A stretch of 64,000 nt of DNA from Aestuariispira insulae (GTDB taxonomy: Bacteria; Pseudomonadota; Alphaproteobacteria; UBA8366; Aestuariispiraceae), in the NCBI RefSeq assembly GCF_003385955.1, contig NZ_QRDW01000005.1:62001-126000 (forward strand), written 5' to 3'. Below, in pieces: positions 1 through 8,588 of this stretch (position 1 is the first letter of the stretch; each line of letters begins with the position of its first letter). The notes beneath the pieces are model-generated. The model saw nothing but the letters and a program-made list of their open reading frames with translations, did not search any database and was not told where the DNA came from. A program made the position numbers and the translations under genes.

Positions 1-58
1 CTCAAGCCGCCTGAAGAAAAAACGCGCGGAAACCTCCTCCAAAAAAGAGGGCGCAACG

Positions 59-86
59 TTGGCATAACGGCAATGTCGGCTTATAT
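59..86 (+). promoter_or_regulatory. Putative sigma-70 promoter of the AraC pair
   Basis: TTGGCA (59-64) and TTATAT (81-86) are separated by 16 bp, about 60 bp upstream of the first AraC start. Bases 1-145 otherwise hold no convincing coding region. Confidence 0.4.
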
Positions 87-145
87 CCCTTGGGACGTGC
101 AATTATTTACAAGAGAGTTTCCGCCGCAGGGGGTATACTCAGCTA

Positions 146-1015
146 ATGACCATGGTATGTGCAAAAGACAACCCTTTTGAAACCGGCGAGCTCAGCCCGC
201 GGGAGCGAGCGCATTTGTGGGTCGATTCCCGTTTTGACGACCTGGAATGCCTTCATGCCCGGTTTCAGGACTATCAATATAGCCCGCATTTCCATGACAC
301 TTTTGTTTTTGGCCGTGTCGAACAGGGGGTCGAGCATTGCCGCAGCCGTGGCCTTGATTTCGCCCTGACACCTGGCACAAGCCTGACCATCATCAATCCC
401 GGGGATTTGCACGACGGTCGACCGGGCGAAGAGGGGTATGAATACCGCATGTTTTATCCCTCGGTTGAATTGATGCGACAGGCCAATGAGGAATGTGGCG
501 GCTCCGGCGATATCCCCTGGTTTTCAAACTGTTATGTGGAAGATCGTCTCTTGAGCGAGCGGATCGGCCGGCTGCATCGGCTGCTGGAAAGCGAAGGTTG
601 TCCGCTGGAGGCGGAAAGCCTCATGCTGGAAACGCTGACCCATCTGGTTTTGCATCATGGTGATCAGAAACCGGTACCGGGTAGGATCGGTGATGAATCC
701 TCACCGGTTGCCAAGGTCTGTGATTTTGTCCGCGATGGCCTGGACCAGGAATTTGGTCTGGAGGATATGGCAACAATCGCCGGGTTGAACCGGTATCAGC
801 TGATACGGGCCTTTCGCAAGGAAATGGGAATGACCCCCCATGCGTATGTCATCAACCGCCGTGTCGAGGCGGCGCGGGGATTGTTGAAGAATGGCGTGAC
901 CCTAAGCGCGGCTGCCCTGGATTGCGGTTTTTACGATCAGGCGCATTTTTCACGCATCTTCAAGCGGGTGGTTGGTGTGACGCCGGGTGCCTACCGGAAT
1001 GCCTGCCATGGCTGA
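146..1015 (+). CDS. AraC-family transcriptional regulator (first of tandem pair)
   Basis: 289-residue regulator. The N-terminal half (about residues 35-115) is a cupin-type AraC ligand-binding domain with the HFHDTFVFG metal/sugar-pocket signature and a conserved NPGDLHDGRPGEEG segment. The C-terminal third (about 190-285) is a double helix-turn-helix ending in the typical CGFYDQAHFSRIFKR-type helix. It lies just upstream of, and overlaps, a closely related paralogue, so the two probably arose by duplication and are co-transcribed. AraC genes with this cupin are often found beside azlCD, which lie 2.5 kb downstream here, so branched-chain amino acid export is a possible but unproven target. 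ATG codons at 146 and 152 are both possible; the purine-rich GGGGG stretch is rather far upstream. The effector is unknown. Confidence 0.9.
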   Translation: MTMVCAKDNPFETGELSPRERAHLWVDSRFDDLECLHARFQDYQYSPHFHDTFVFGRVEQGVEHCRSRGLDFALTPGTSLTIINPGDLHDGRPGEEGYEYRMFYPSVELMRQANEECGGSGDIPWFSNCYVEDRLLSERIGRLHRLLESEGCPLEAESLMLETLTHLVLHHGDQKPVPGRIGDESSPVAKVCDFVRDGLDQEFGLEDMATIAGLNRYQLIRAFRKEMGMTPHAYVINRRVEAARGLLKNGVTLSAAALDCGFYDQAHFSRIFKRVVGVTPGAYRNACHG

Positions 1016-1877
1016 GCAGGCAACGGTTCCACAGTCTGCGGCGGCGCCACAGCATGCGGTGAATGATAATTCCAGCCGGATTTGGGTCCTGCCGGAATTG
1101 GGGAACCTGGAATGCATGCATACCCGGTTCCGGACCCACTGTTTCGCGCCCCATACCCACGATACATTTGTTTTGGGGCATATTATCCAGGGCAGTCAGA
1201 ATTATCGCAACAAGGGTGAGGAGCGGGTCTGGGGAAAAGGTACGACCCTGGTCATCAACCCGGATGACCTGCATGATTGCCGGCCCGGGGAAGAGGGCTC
1301 GGAATATCGGACGATCTACCCGAGCCAGGTTTTGATGCGGCAGATCGCGGAAGAAATTGGGGAGCGGCCGGCGGGACTTCCCTATTTTAAAATGCCGCAA
1401 TTCGAGGATGAGGCTTTATGCCGGTTATTCTGCCGGTTGCACGGCCTGTTCGAAGGGGATGGTGAGCGCCTGGAGCGTGAGACCGGTCTGCGTGAGATGC
1501 TGGGCTACCTGATCCGCCGTTATGCCGATGGCCGGGACCAGATGCGGAGCATTGGTGACGATCGTGATTTGGTTCGCAAAGTCTGTGATTTCATGAATGA
1601 CAACCTGGCCGAGGATATTGGCCTGGAAGAGCTGGCAGCGTTAGCGGGGATGAATCAGTTTCGTCTGATCCGTGCCTTTCGGAAGCACCTGGGGATCAGT
1701 CCCCATGCCTATCGCATGAACCGCCGGATCAATGAGGCGAAATCTATGCTGACAAAAGGAACGGACCTGGCCGAAGCCGCCATTTCCTGCGGCTTCTACG
1801 ACCAGGCCCATTTCACGAAAAACTTCAAGCGTGCAATCGGTGTCACGCCCAAATGCTATCAACGCGCGTTTGATTAA
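999..1877 (+). CDS. AraC-family transcriptional regulator (second of tandem pair)
   Basis: Paralogue of the preceding gene with the same architecture: an N-terminal cupin (HTHDTFVLG, then NPDDLHDCRPGEEGSEYR) and a C-terminal AraC helix-turn-helix pair (about residues 195-290, FYDQAHFTKNFKR near the end). The reading frame opens at a GTG at 987, inside the upstream gene; ATGs at 999 and 1008 are more natural starts and I use 999. The overlap of about 17 bp implies translational coupling. The pair could form heterodimers or sense two ligands; this is inference. The stop overlaps the convergent lipoprotein gene by 4 bp. Confidence 0.88.
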   Translation: MPAMAEQATVPQSAAAPQHAVNDNSSRIWVLPELGNLECMHTRFRTHCFAPHTHDTFVLGHIIQGSQNYRNKGEERVWGKGTTLVINPDDLHDCRPGEEGSEYRTIYPSQVLMRQIAEEIGERPAGLPYFKMPQFEDEALCRLFCRLHGLFEGDGERLERETGLREMLGYLIRRYADGRDQMRSIGDDRDLVRKVCDFMNDNLAEDIGLEELAALAGMNQFRLIRAFRKHLGISPHAYRMNRRINEAKSMLTKGTDLAEAAISCGFYDQAHFTKNFKRAIGVTPKCYQRAFD

Positions 1878-2539
1878 TAGCTCAGATACATGCGGACATA
1901 GGTGTCGTCGCGATCCTTGCCGCTGGCGTTGATGAATTGGATTTCACCGCTTCTGGTCGTGGTTAGGGTCAACTTGCCTTTGGCTTTCTGGCCTTTGGCA
2001 CATTCAAGGCGCCAATCACCTGGATATCGGGTGGAGCCAGGTTTTTCATTCAAGCTGAAGTCACCTTTGCATTCTCCGGTCTCATCTGAAATCAGGGTCA
2101 ATTTACCTTCAAGGCCCTTATCGAAATGCATCTGGGTGGGATGGCCATCGAGAACTCCGGACCAATCCATATCAAGCTTAGCTGATTTAGCATTTTTAAG
2201 GGTTTCTTCAATTGGTTGGTATTGATCATCAAACTGCCAAACGACCTTGTCTTTGACGGCATAGATCCGGCATTCCTTGCCATAGAATTTTTCGCAATTA
2301 TAAAGCCCGGCGGTCACCGGTTCTGTGCGGCACGCGGTGTCTGGGCAGTAGCGATAATAGGAATTGCGTCCGTCAACAGTGACCATGAAAGTACTGGGAT
2401 TGGACGATAGATATTTTTCAAAATGCATTTGTGTCCGGTTAGACAGTGTCATTGGACCCTTCCCATAATAGGCGGAGTTACCCTGACAGGCAGCGAGTAA
2501 GCCGCCAACAAGCACGGTCAGAACGATTTTTCTCAACAT
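1874..2539 (-). CDS. Lipoprotein of unknown function, paralogue A
   Basis: 221 residues with a clear lipoprotein signal: a short basic n-region, a hydrophobic stretch and a lipobox ending LLAAC, so the lipidated cysteine is Cys18. The mature N-terminal half (about 19-105) carries four conserved cysteines in two pairs (RYCPDTACR and NCEKFYGKECRIYA), probably disulphides in the periplasm, followed by a KDKVVWQ strand. The C-terminal half is less conserved and resembles a small beta-rich module with two more cysteines. I do not recognise the family. The next gene upstream is a tandem paralogue. No enzymatic motif is visible. Confidence 0.8.
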   Translation of the reverse strand: MLRKIVLTVLVGGLLAACQGNSAYYGKGPMTLSNRTQMHFEKYLSSNPSTFMVTVDGRNSYYRYCPDTACRTEPVTAGLYNCEKFYGKECRIYAVKDKVVWQFDDQYQPIEETLKNAKSAKLDMDWSGVLDGHPTQMHFDKGLEGKLTLISDETGECKGDFSLNEKPGSTRYPGDWRLECAKGQKAKGKLTLTTTRSGEIQFINASGKDRDDTYVRMYLSY

Positions 2540-2639
2540 AGTTAAAAATTCCCCAATTTTTCAAAAACTTCTAAGAAAGCTCAGCAAGATAAGACCGCCC
2601 TGCTAACAGGGCGGCTTGCATATCATTGTGGCTGTCAGG

Positions 2640-3344
2640 TTATGGATTGGTCTTTTTGAAGACGAGCGGTTGCCCGTTTTCATCTTCGCCATTTCCAGCG
2701 AGGTCGGTGACTTTACCCTTTTCGTTGAGAACCATGCGCACATCGCCCTGTGCGGATTGGCCCTCTCCGCAGCTCAGCGCCCAATCACCTTTGTATTCAA
2801 CCGCATTTTGGTCGGTGACGGGTTTGGCGCTATCCTGATCGATACGGAAGGTCCCGTTACAAATGCCGGTTTCACTATTGTAGAATGACAGTTTCCCATT
2901 CATGGAATGGCTGAAAGAAGCGGACATTAGTTTGTCGCTGAATAATCCGCCCCAATCCGCGAGAAATTGGTGCGTGATGTTCTGCTGATTGTTCGGTTTG
3001 TATGCAACACCTTGCTGGTTACTCGCATCAAACTGCCAAACAACCTTGTCTTTGACGGCATAGATCCGGCATTCCTTGCCATAGTGTTTTTCGCAATTAT
3101 AGAGCCCGACTGTCACCGGCTCTGTACGGCAGGCGGTGTCTGGGCAGTAACGATAATAGCTGTTCCGTCCATCCGTCGTGACCAGAAAGGTGCTGGGATT
3201 GGATGTGAGATATTTTTCGAAATGCATCTGTGAGTTGGGGGACAGAACCATCGGCCCCTTGCCATAATAAGCTGAATTCCCCTGACAACCCGCCAAAATG
3301 CCGCCGACCAGGACGATCAGCGTAAAAAACGTCAAATTTTTCAT
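2640..3344 (-). CDS. Lipoprotein of unknown function, paralogue B
   Basis: 234 residues with lipobox ILAGC (lipidated Cys20). Residues 21-110 are nearly identical in pattern to the neighbouring paralogue, with the same GNSAYYGKGPM start after the lipid anchor and the RYCPDTACR and KECRIYAVKDKVVWQF motifs. The C-terminal 120 residues have diverged strongly, including an inserted Asn/Gln-rich segment near residue 115. This pattern suggests a shared anchoring or recognition module with different distal halves. The genes are 100 bp apart on the same strand. Function unknown. Confidence 0.8.
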   Translation of the reverse strand: MKNLTFFTLIVLVGGILAGCQGNSAYYGKGPMVLSPNSQMHFEKYLTSNPSTFLVTTDGRNSYYRYCPDTACRTEPVTVGLYNCEKHYGKECRIYAVKDKVVWQFDASNQQGVAYKPNNQQNITHQFLADWGGLFSDKLMSASFSHSMNGKLSFYNSETGICNGTFRIDQDSAKPVTDQNAVEYKGDWALSCGEGQSAQGDVRMVLNEKGKVTDLAGNGEDENGQPLVFKKTNP

Positions 3345-3532
3345 ATTCCCCCCGGAAATACCTAATATTTAGCTACAGCCCCCTTCTGGAGCGGCAGCCT
3401 TTATTAAATGCCTAATCACCAAAAGCCAAGGAAAACTGCGCTCAGCGTGCCGAGCTGCAATTTTTTACAATAAAAGAACAGCCAAGCTGACTAGATTGCC
3501 GGAATAGGCAACTATGTGGGTAATTGTACGAT

Positions 3533-4258
3533 ATGCAGGAAACATCTATTGCGGCCGATATGAAGACGATGGATGCGGAAAGCTCTTTCCTGAAAGGGTT
3601 TTTCGATATGATACCGCTGACAGTCGGGGCAGCCCCCTTTGGCCTTATGGTCGGGGCTTTGGCGGCTGGCGCGGGTTTGGATCAATGGGACATCATGGCC
3701 ATGAGCGGCTTGGTCTATGCGGGGGCATCGCAGTTCACCGCCCTTGGCATCTGGGCAACGCCGGTGCCGATATTGACGATTATCGGCGTGACCTTGCTGG
3801 TCAATCTGCGTCATGTGCTGATGGGGGCGGCGCTGGGCCCCCGGATCCGGCATCTGCCGGCTTGGTGCCGTTGGTCGTTCCTGTATGTGATGTCGGATGA
3901 ATCCTGGGCGACAGCGATCAAACATAGTGCGAAGAAACCGCTGACGGCGGCCTATGTGATGGGGGTGATCCTGCCCTTTTACCTGAACTGGATCCTGTTC
4001 AGCGTGTTGGGGGTAAAATTCGGTCATCTGGTCGAGGATCCCGCCGTATACGGGTTTGATTTTGTGTTCACCGCGGTTTTCACCACCCTGGTCATGGGAT
4101 TCTGGAAAGGCTCTCATTCCGCACCACCCATCGTGGCCAGTGTGTTTACCGCGGTGCTGGCGCATCATTTCCTGCCGGGTGTCTGGTACATCTTCCTCGG
4201 CGGTTTGGCCGGTGTGATCGCCGGGGCGGTTTTTTATCGTGAGGAGCAAGCGGCATGA
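3533..4258 (+). CDS. azlC: AzlC-family branched-chain amino acid exporter large subunit
   Basis: About 240 residues with several hydrophobic helices and the AzlC hallmark near the N-terminus (FDMIPLTVGAAPFGLMVG), followed by the GLVYAGASQF segment and the LRHVLMGAAL region. AzlC pairs with the small AzlD protein to form an inner-membrane exporter of branched-chain amino acids or analogues. The azlD start overlaps this stop by 4 bp (ATGA), the usual coupled arrangement. The frame opens at a TTG at 3524; ATG 3533 or 3560 are likelier starts. Regulation may involve the AraC pair upstream. Confidence 0.9.
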   Translation: MQETSIAADMKTMDAESSFLKGFFDMIPLTVGAAPFGLMVGALAAGAGLDQWDIMAMSGLVYAGASQFTALGIWATPVPILTIIGVTLLVNLRHVLMGAALGPRIRHLPAWCRWSFLYVMSDESWATAIKHSAKKPLTAAYVMGVILPFYLNWILFSVLGVKFGHLVEDPAVYGFDFVFTAVFTTLVMGFWKGSHSAPPIVASVFTAVLAHHFLPGVWYIFLGGLAGVIAGAVFYREEQAA

Positions 4259-4560
4259 GCGAGAGTTATGCAATCTATGCGACGATCCTGGGGATGGCAC
4301 TGGTCACGGCACTGACCCGTTTCACTGGTTATTGGATCATCGGCAAGGTCGCAATCAAGGGGCGGGTGGCGGCAGCCCTTGAGGCGATGCCGGCAGCGGT
4401 TCTGGCAGCCATTGTCACGCCGACGGCCCTGGCGACGGGATTTGCGGAAACCGTGGCAGTGGCGGTGACAGTCCTGCTGGCCCTCCGGTGCCATACTCTG
4501 ATTGCGGTCGGCGGAGGGGTTTTGACGGTGGTTGCCTTGCGGTTTGCCTTCGCGGGATAA
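4255..4560 (+). CDS. azlD: AzlD-family transporter small subunit
   Basis: 101 residues, almost entirely hydrophobic, with about four membrane spans and the AzlD pattern of helices separated by short basic loops (ALTRFTGYWIIGK; then AALEAMPAAVLAAIV). It is the required small partner of AzlC and translationally coupled to it. Typical length for the family. Confidence 0.9.
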   Translation: MSESYAIYATILGMALVTALTRFTGYWIIGKVAIKGRVAAALEAMPAAVLAAIVTPTALATGFAETVAVAVTVLLALRCHTLIAVGGGVLTVVALRFAFAG

Positions 4561-4630
4561 CAAGTTACAAAAGTGGGGCAGGGAAATTTCGGTCTTCGGG
4601 GATAAAGGCTCCCCGGAGGCCGAATTGTTT

Positions 4631-4658
4631 TTGGACTCTTCGCAGGCAAGCCTATATA
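4631..4658 (+). promoter_or_regulatory. Putative sigma-70 promoter of pabBAC
   Basis: TTGGAC (4631-4636), 16-bp spacer, TATATA (4653-4658). This places the transcript start near 4665, ahead of both candidate pabB start codons (4702 and 4750). Confidence 0.5.
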
Positions 4659-4749
4659 AGTCGCTCAGCCTAAGATCCTGTTGGGCTGGGCGCGTTATAA
4701 TATGTGCTTTGTTGAACCAGATTTGAATTCAGGAACGCGGTTACCGGTC

Positions 4750-6186
4750 ATGAGCCTTCCCGCCGTCATCAAAGAAATCCCATTTGTCGATCCTGCGGAT
4801 ATCTTCCCGGATTTTGCCGATCTGTCCCATGCCTTGTTTCTTGACAGTGCCATGGTGGATCCCCGTTTGGGCGGTGTTTCCTATATCACCGCGGACCCTT
4901 ATCGCGTGATCGAAGCGCGCGATGATGCGGTTTTGGTCGATGGCAGTCCGGTTACAGAAAACCCGTTTGATATTCTTAAAAAGGAATTGTCGGCTTTTCC
5001 TCTGGAACGCGACCCGAACCTGCCGGCTTTCCAGGGCGGGGCGGCCGGTCTTTTCGGTTACGATCTTGGATGGTGCTTGGAAAACCTCCCGGATCATCAG
5101 GCCGATGATATGTCTTTTTCACCAATGGCGGTGGGGCTTTTTGACGTGGTCTTGGCCTTCGACCATAACGCCCAAAAGGCCTGGGTGATCAGCACCGGTT
5201 TCCCGGAAACAGAAGAAAAAGCCCGCCTGGAACAGGCACGCAAAAGAGCATCCTGGTTCCTGAAACGGTTGAAAACAGCCGGTCGCCAGGGGTGGCCCGC
5301 CATGATTATGCCGCCACTGACATGGCAGTCCAGCGACAGCCAGGCGGGATATGAGGCCAAGGTCCAGAAGGTGATCGACTATATCTATGCAGGCGATATT
5401 TTCCAGGCCAACCTATCCCAGCGCTTTCATGCGCCATTGCCGGAAAATTTCAGCCCGCTGGCCTTCTATAAGCATCTCCGACAGATGAATGCCGCGACCT
5501 TTTGTGGATATTTCGACACGGGCGACGGTGTGATTGCTTCGTCTTCACCGGAACGTTTCTTGAAGGTAGAAGCGGGCCGGGTGGAAACCAGGCCGATCAA
5601 GGGCACCCGTGGCCGCAGCAATAATCCGGAAGAAGACCGCGCATTGGCAGCGGATCTCTTGGCCAGTGACAAGGACCGGGCGGAAAATGTCATGATCGTC
5701 GATTTGTTGCGCAACGATCTTTCAAAGGTCTGTGCGCCGCATACTGTGGCTGTTCCTGAATTGTGTGCGCTGGAAAGTTATGCGTCCGTCCATCATCTTG
5801 TGTCGGCGGTGGTAGGGGCGTTGAAACCCGGCAAGGATGCGGTGGACCTGTTGGCTGCAAGTTTTCCCGGCGGATCGATCACAGGCGCGCCGAAAGTGCG
5901 CGCCATGGAGATCATCGCCGAGTTGGAGCCGAAGCGCCGTGGCCCCTATTGCGGGTCGTTGGGTTATGTTAGTTTCGCCGGTGATATGGATACCAGCATC
6001 CTGATCCGCACATTGGCGATTAAAGATAGGCAAGTCGCGTTCCAGGCCGGGGGTGGCATTGTGGCGGATTCGGATCCGCGTTCGGAATATGAAGAAACAC
6101 TGGTCAAAGCCAAGCGTCTGTTTGAAGCCTTTGATGCCATGTCGTCGGGCCGGTCGTCTTTTGCAGATATCAAGGCGGCGGGCTGA
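4750..6186 (+). CDS. pabB: Aminodeoxychorismate synthase component I
   Basis: Converts chorismate plus ammonia to 4-amino-4-deoxychorismate, the first step of p-aminobenzoate and folate synthesis. The chorismate-binding domain occupies about residues 210-470. It has PIKGT with the lysine near residue 284; this lysine separates PabB from anthranilate synthase TrpE, which has PIAGT. It also has VDLLRNDL and GGSITGAPK near 370-382. The N-terminal third is the usual TrpE-like domain. The frame is open back to a TTG at 4681 and an ATG at 4702, but ATG 4750 gives the standard N-terminus. First gene of a compact pabB-pabA-pabC operon. Confidence 0.95.
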   Translation: MSLPAVIKEIPFVDPADIFPDFADLSHALFLDSAMVDPRLGGVSYITADPYRVIEARDDAVLVDGSPVTENPFDILKKELSAFPLERDPNLPAFQGGAAGLFGYDLGWCLENLPDHQADDMSFSPMAVGLFDVVLAFDHNAQKAWVISTGFPETEEKARLEQARKRASWFLKRLKTAGRQGWPAMIMPPLTWQSSDSQAGYEAKVQKVIDYIYAGDIFQANLSQRFHAPLPENFSPLAFYKHLRQMNAATFCGYFDTGDGVIASSSPERFLKVEAGRVETRPIKGTRGRSNNPEEDRALAADLLASDKDRAENVMIVDLLRNDLSKVCAPHTVAVPELCALESYASVHHLVSAVVGALKPGKDAVDLLAASFPGGSITGAPKVRAMEIIAELEPKRRGPYCGSLGYVSFAGDMDTSILIRTLAIKDRQVAFQAGGGIVADSDPRSEYEETLVKAKRLFEAFDAMSSGRSSFADIKAAG

Positions 6187-6189
6187 TCC

Positions 6190-6780
6190 ATGATCCTGCT
6201 GATCGATAATTACGATTCATTTGTCTATAACCTGGCACGCTATCTGGAAGAATTGGGGCGCGAGATCAAGGTTGTGCGCAATGATGCGCTCTGCGTGGAT
6301 GAAATCCGTGACCTGGCCCCTGAAGCCATTGTCATCTCTCCCGGTCCTTGCACGCCGAATGAGGCGGGTGTCTCGTTGGAAGTGATTGAAAAGCTAGGGC
6401 CGCATATACCGCTTCTCGGTGTTTGTTTGGGTCATCAGGCGATCGGCCAGGTCTATGGTGGAAAGGTTTCTCGGGCGATCAAGCCATTGCACGGTAAAAC
6501 CACGGAAATTGATCATAACGGTACGGATTTGTTTGAAGGGTTACCGAACCCGCTAAAAGTAACCCGCTATCATTCCCTGATCGTGGAACTGGAGGCTGGT
6601 GAGGCAGCGGATCTGTCGGTTTCTGCCCGCACCGATGAAGGTGAGATCATGGCATTCCGGCATAAAAGCTATCCGGTTTTTGGAGTGCAGTTCCATCCCG
6701 AGGCGGTTTTAACGGAAGGCGGCCATAAGATCCTGGAGAACTTCCTGCGGCTTGCCTGCCAGATCGAGGATGCCGCTTGA
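6190..6780 (+). CDS. pabA: Aminodeoxychorismate/anthranilate synthase glutaminase subunit
   Basis: 196-residue class I glutamine amidotransferase that feeds ammonia to PabB. The catalytic triad is visible: Cys79 in GVCLGHQ, and His169 with Glu171 in the FHPEA motif. The N-terminus MILLIDNYDSFVYNL is diagnostic of the TrpG/PabA family. It begins 3 bp after pabB and its stop overlaps the pabC start. The family can serve both PABA and tryptophan synthesis; the neighbours favour PABA, and a dual role cannot be excluded. Confidence 0.94.
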   Translation: MILLIDNYDSFVYNLARYLEELGREIKVVRNDALCVDEIRDLAPEAIVISPGPCTPNEAGVSLEVIEKLGPHIPLLGVCLGHQAIGQVYGGKVSRAIKPLHGKTTEIDHNGTDLFEGLPNPLKVTRYHSLIVELEAGEAADLSVSARTDEGEIMAFRHKSYPVFGVQFHPEAVLTEGGHKILENFLRLACQIEDAA

Positions 6781-7601
6781 TGAAAAGCTGGTTGAATGGC
6801 GCGATTATCGATGCGGATGCGGCGAAGATAGCGCCTAACGACCGGGGCTTCTTATTGGCGGATGGGTTGTTTGAAACCCTGAAAGCGGCCGAAGGGAAAA
6901 TCCTGCATTGCCGGGAGCATCTCCAGCGGCTGCGTCGTTCTTTGACGGTGTTGAAGCTGGATATTGCCCAAGATGACGATATGCTGGAAAGCACCATGTA
7001 TCTGTTGCTGGCGGAAAACGGCCTGGAGCATGCGTCATTGCGCCTGACGGTCACGAGAGGCACCGGGCCTCGTGGTTTGCTGCCGCCGGAAACGAACGTG
7101 CCAACAATTCTGATCACCTGCAGCCCGTCCGGGCGGGAGCCTACGGAGCTGCCGCCGGCACGGCTGATGGTAAGTGAATTCCGACGTAACGAAGGATCAC
7201 CGCTCAGCCGGTTGAAGGTGCTGAACTATCTGGACAATATACTGGCCCTGCAATCGGCGAAGGCTGATGGCTTTGATGATGCGGTGCTGTTGAACAATGC
7301 TGGGCATGTCGCTTGTGTCGCGGCGGCCAACATTTTTCTCAAAAGAGCGGATGGTACTTGGATCACACCGCCGATTTCGGATGGTGTTTTGCCCGGCATC
7401 ACCCGGCGGTCCGTTTTGGACCTGGCGGTTCAAAACGGCTTGAATATTGAAGAGGCCAGTCTGTCCTCGGATGGGCTGGATCAGGTGCAGGCGGGCTTTT
7501 TGACCAACAGCCTGATCAATATCCGGCCCATTGCCGCGATCAACGGCCGCGTTCTATCTGGGGAATTGCCGGTTTTTCTCTCAGACGGGCGTGTTGTCTG
7601 A
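6780..7601 (+). CDS. pabC: Aminodeoxychorismate lyase (class IV aminotransferase fold)
   Basis: Releases pyruvate from aminodeoxychorismate to give p-aminobenzoate. About 273 residues of the PLP fold-type IV family. The Schiff-base lysine is about Lys146 in SRLKVLNYLDNI, and NRGF/DRGFLLADGLFETL occurs near the N-terminus. The start overlaps the pabA stop (TGATG). The position right after pabB and pabA supports lyase over branched-chain or D-amino-acid aminotransferase, which share the fold. It converges with the next gene, with only a few bases between stops. Confidence 0.9.
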   Translation: MKSWLNGAIIDADAAKIAPNDRGFLLADGLFETLKAAEGKILHCREHLQRLRRSLTVLKLDIAQDDDMLESTMYLLLAENGLEHASLRLTVTRGTGPRGLLPPETNVPTILITCSPSGREPTELPPARLMVSEFRRNEGSPLSRLKVLNYLDNILALQSAKADGFDDAVLLNNAGHVACVAAANIFLKRADGTWITPPISDGVLPGITRRSVLDLAVQNGLNIEEASLSSDGLDQVQAGFLTNSLINIRPIAAINGRVLSGELPVFLSDGRVV

Positions 7602-7605
7602 GCCG

Positions 7606-8490
7606 CTATTCCAGCGCACCGATGGCCTTGATGCAGCCAGTGATCAGGTCTGTTCCGCTTTCCCTGACCGGGTTTTCCCATTCCGGCCGGGCGTCGGGAA
7701 TGAACCGATCTTTGTTTTTATCCTCCGACCGGGCCGGAACCCGGGGGGTCGTTCCAAACCGCGCCAGCGCGGCATAGGAATGATGCAAGCCGGCAAAGCC
7801 GGCAAAATGACCGGACAGGCTGCTTTCAGGCACATATTCGCGATTTTTCGGCTGCTGTGGCAGCCAGGCTGAGGGATCATCGCAGGTCAGCGACAATTCG
7901 CCAGCTGACCCCGGCATTTCGGCCAGTTCCAATATATAGAGGCGATCACATTCCTCCAGGAACTGATCGGCGATGGTGTTGATGACAGTTCGGTCCCAGG
8001 CAGGTTCGATCATATCGGAGAGACGGCGGTTCGACAGGCTTTGCCGGTCAAAGGCTGTCGGGGGTTTGGGGCGGGACTGAAAGCGCTCTTCCGCCTGGGC
8101 AAGCATACTGTCCTCCCAATCCTCTGGCCGTGGAATATCGACACCGGAAACGGGCCAGAGCGGGCCTTTGGGGTTGATGGCATGCACTAGCAACAGCGCC
8201 ACATCGCGTGCCAGATGGCGGTATAGCTTCTCTTGGACAGCAGCTGTGATCAGACCGGCGGAAAGATAGGCCGACAAGCCACCCTCAGCAGGGGCCAACA
8301 ACAAAACTCTTGAGGCGGAGGGGGAGCCAAAGCGGGCAATATCAGCAAAGACCTGTTGTCTGTCATCCTCGGTCCCGGTCGCGGTGCCGGGAAAGGCGGT
8401 GACCGGAATATGGGCACTGTCACAGGCGGCCAGGAAACGATCCCGGGCCTGTCCGACAGAAAAGGAAAAACAGTCTTTGTTATCAGTCAT
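7606..8490 (-). CDS. DUF2817/M14-like protein with apparently lost metal site
   Basis: About 294 residues (ATG at 8490 preferred; 8514 also possible). The N-terminal layout recalls DUF2817, an M14-type zinc hydrolase family: ARDRFLAAC, an HP-like loop, a VLLLAP strand, and LLVHAINPKGPLWP. At the place where active relatives have the metal-binding HGVEG segment this protein reads APAEGGLSAY, and the conserved NEDNVDLNRNF element is replaced by PVSGVDIPRPEDW. If the relationship is right, the zinc ligands are gone and the protein is a non-catalytic relative. Family assignment is from remembered motifs and should be treated as moderate. Convergent with pabC. Confidence 0.6.
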   Translation of the reverse strand: MTDNKDCFSFSVGQARDRFLAACDSAHIPVTAFPGTATGTEDDRQQVFADIARFGSPSASRVLLLAPAEGGLSAYLSAGLITAAVQEKLYRHLARDVALLLVHAINPKGPLWPVSGVDIPRPEDWEDSMLAQAEERFQSRPKPPTAFDRQSLSNRRLSDMIEPAWDRTVINTIADQFLEECDRLYILELAEMPGSAGELSLTCDDPSAWLPQQPKNREYVPESSLSGHFAGFAGLHHSYAALARFGTTPRVPARSEDKNKDRFIPDARPEWENPVRESGTDLITGCIKAIGALE

Positions 8491-8588
8491 CTTGCCAGGA
8501 TAGTAACGGAACATCGCAACGGGTTAAACCACTTGTGAGTGGGCGTGGAAACCTGATTTTGTTATTCTTATGGCCGGACTGGTTTTGA

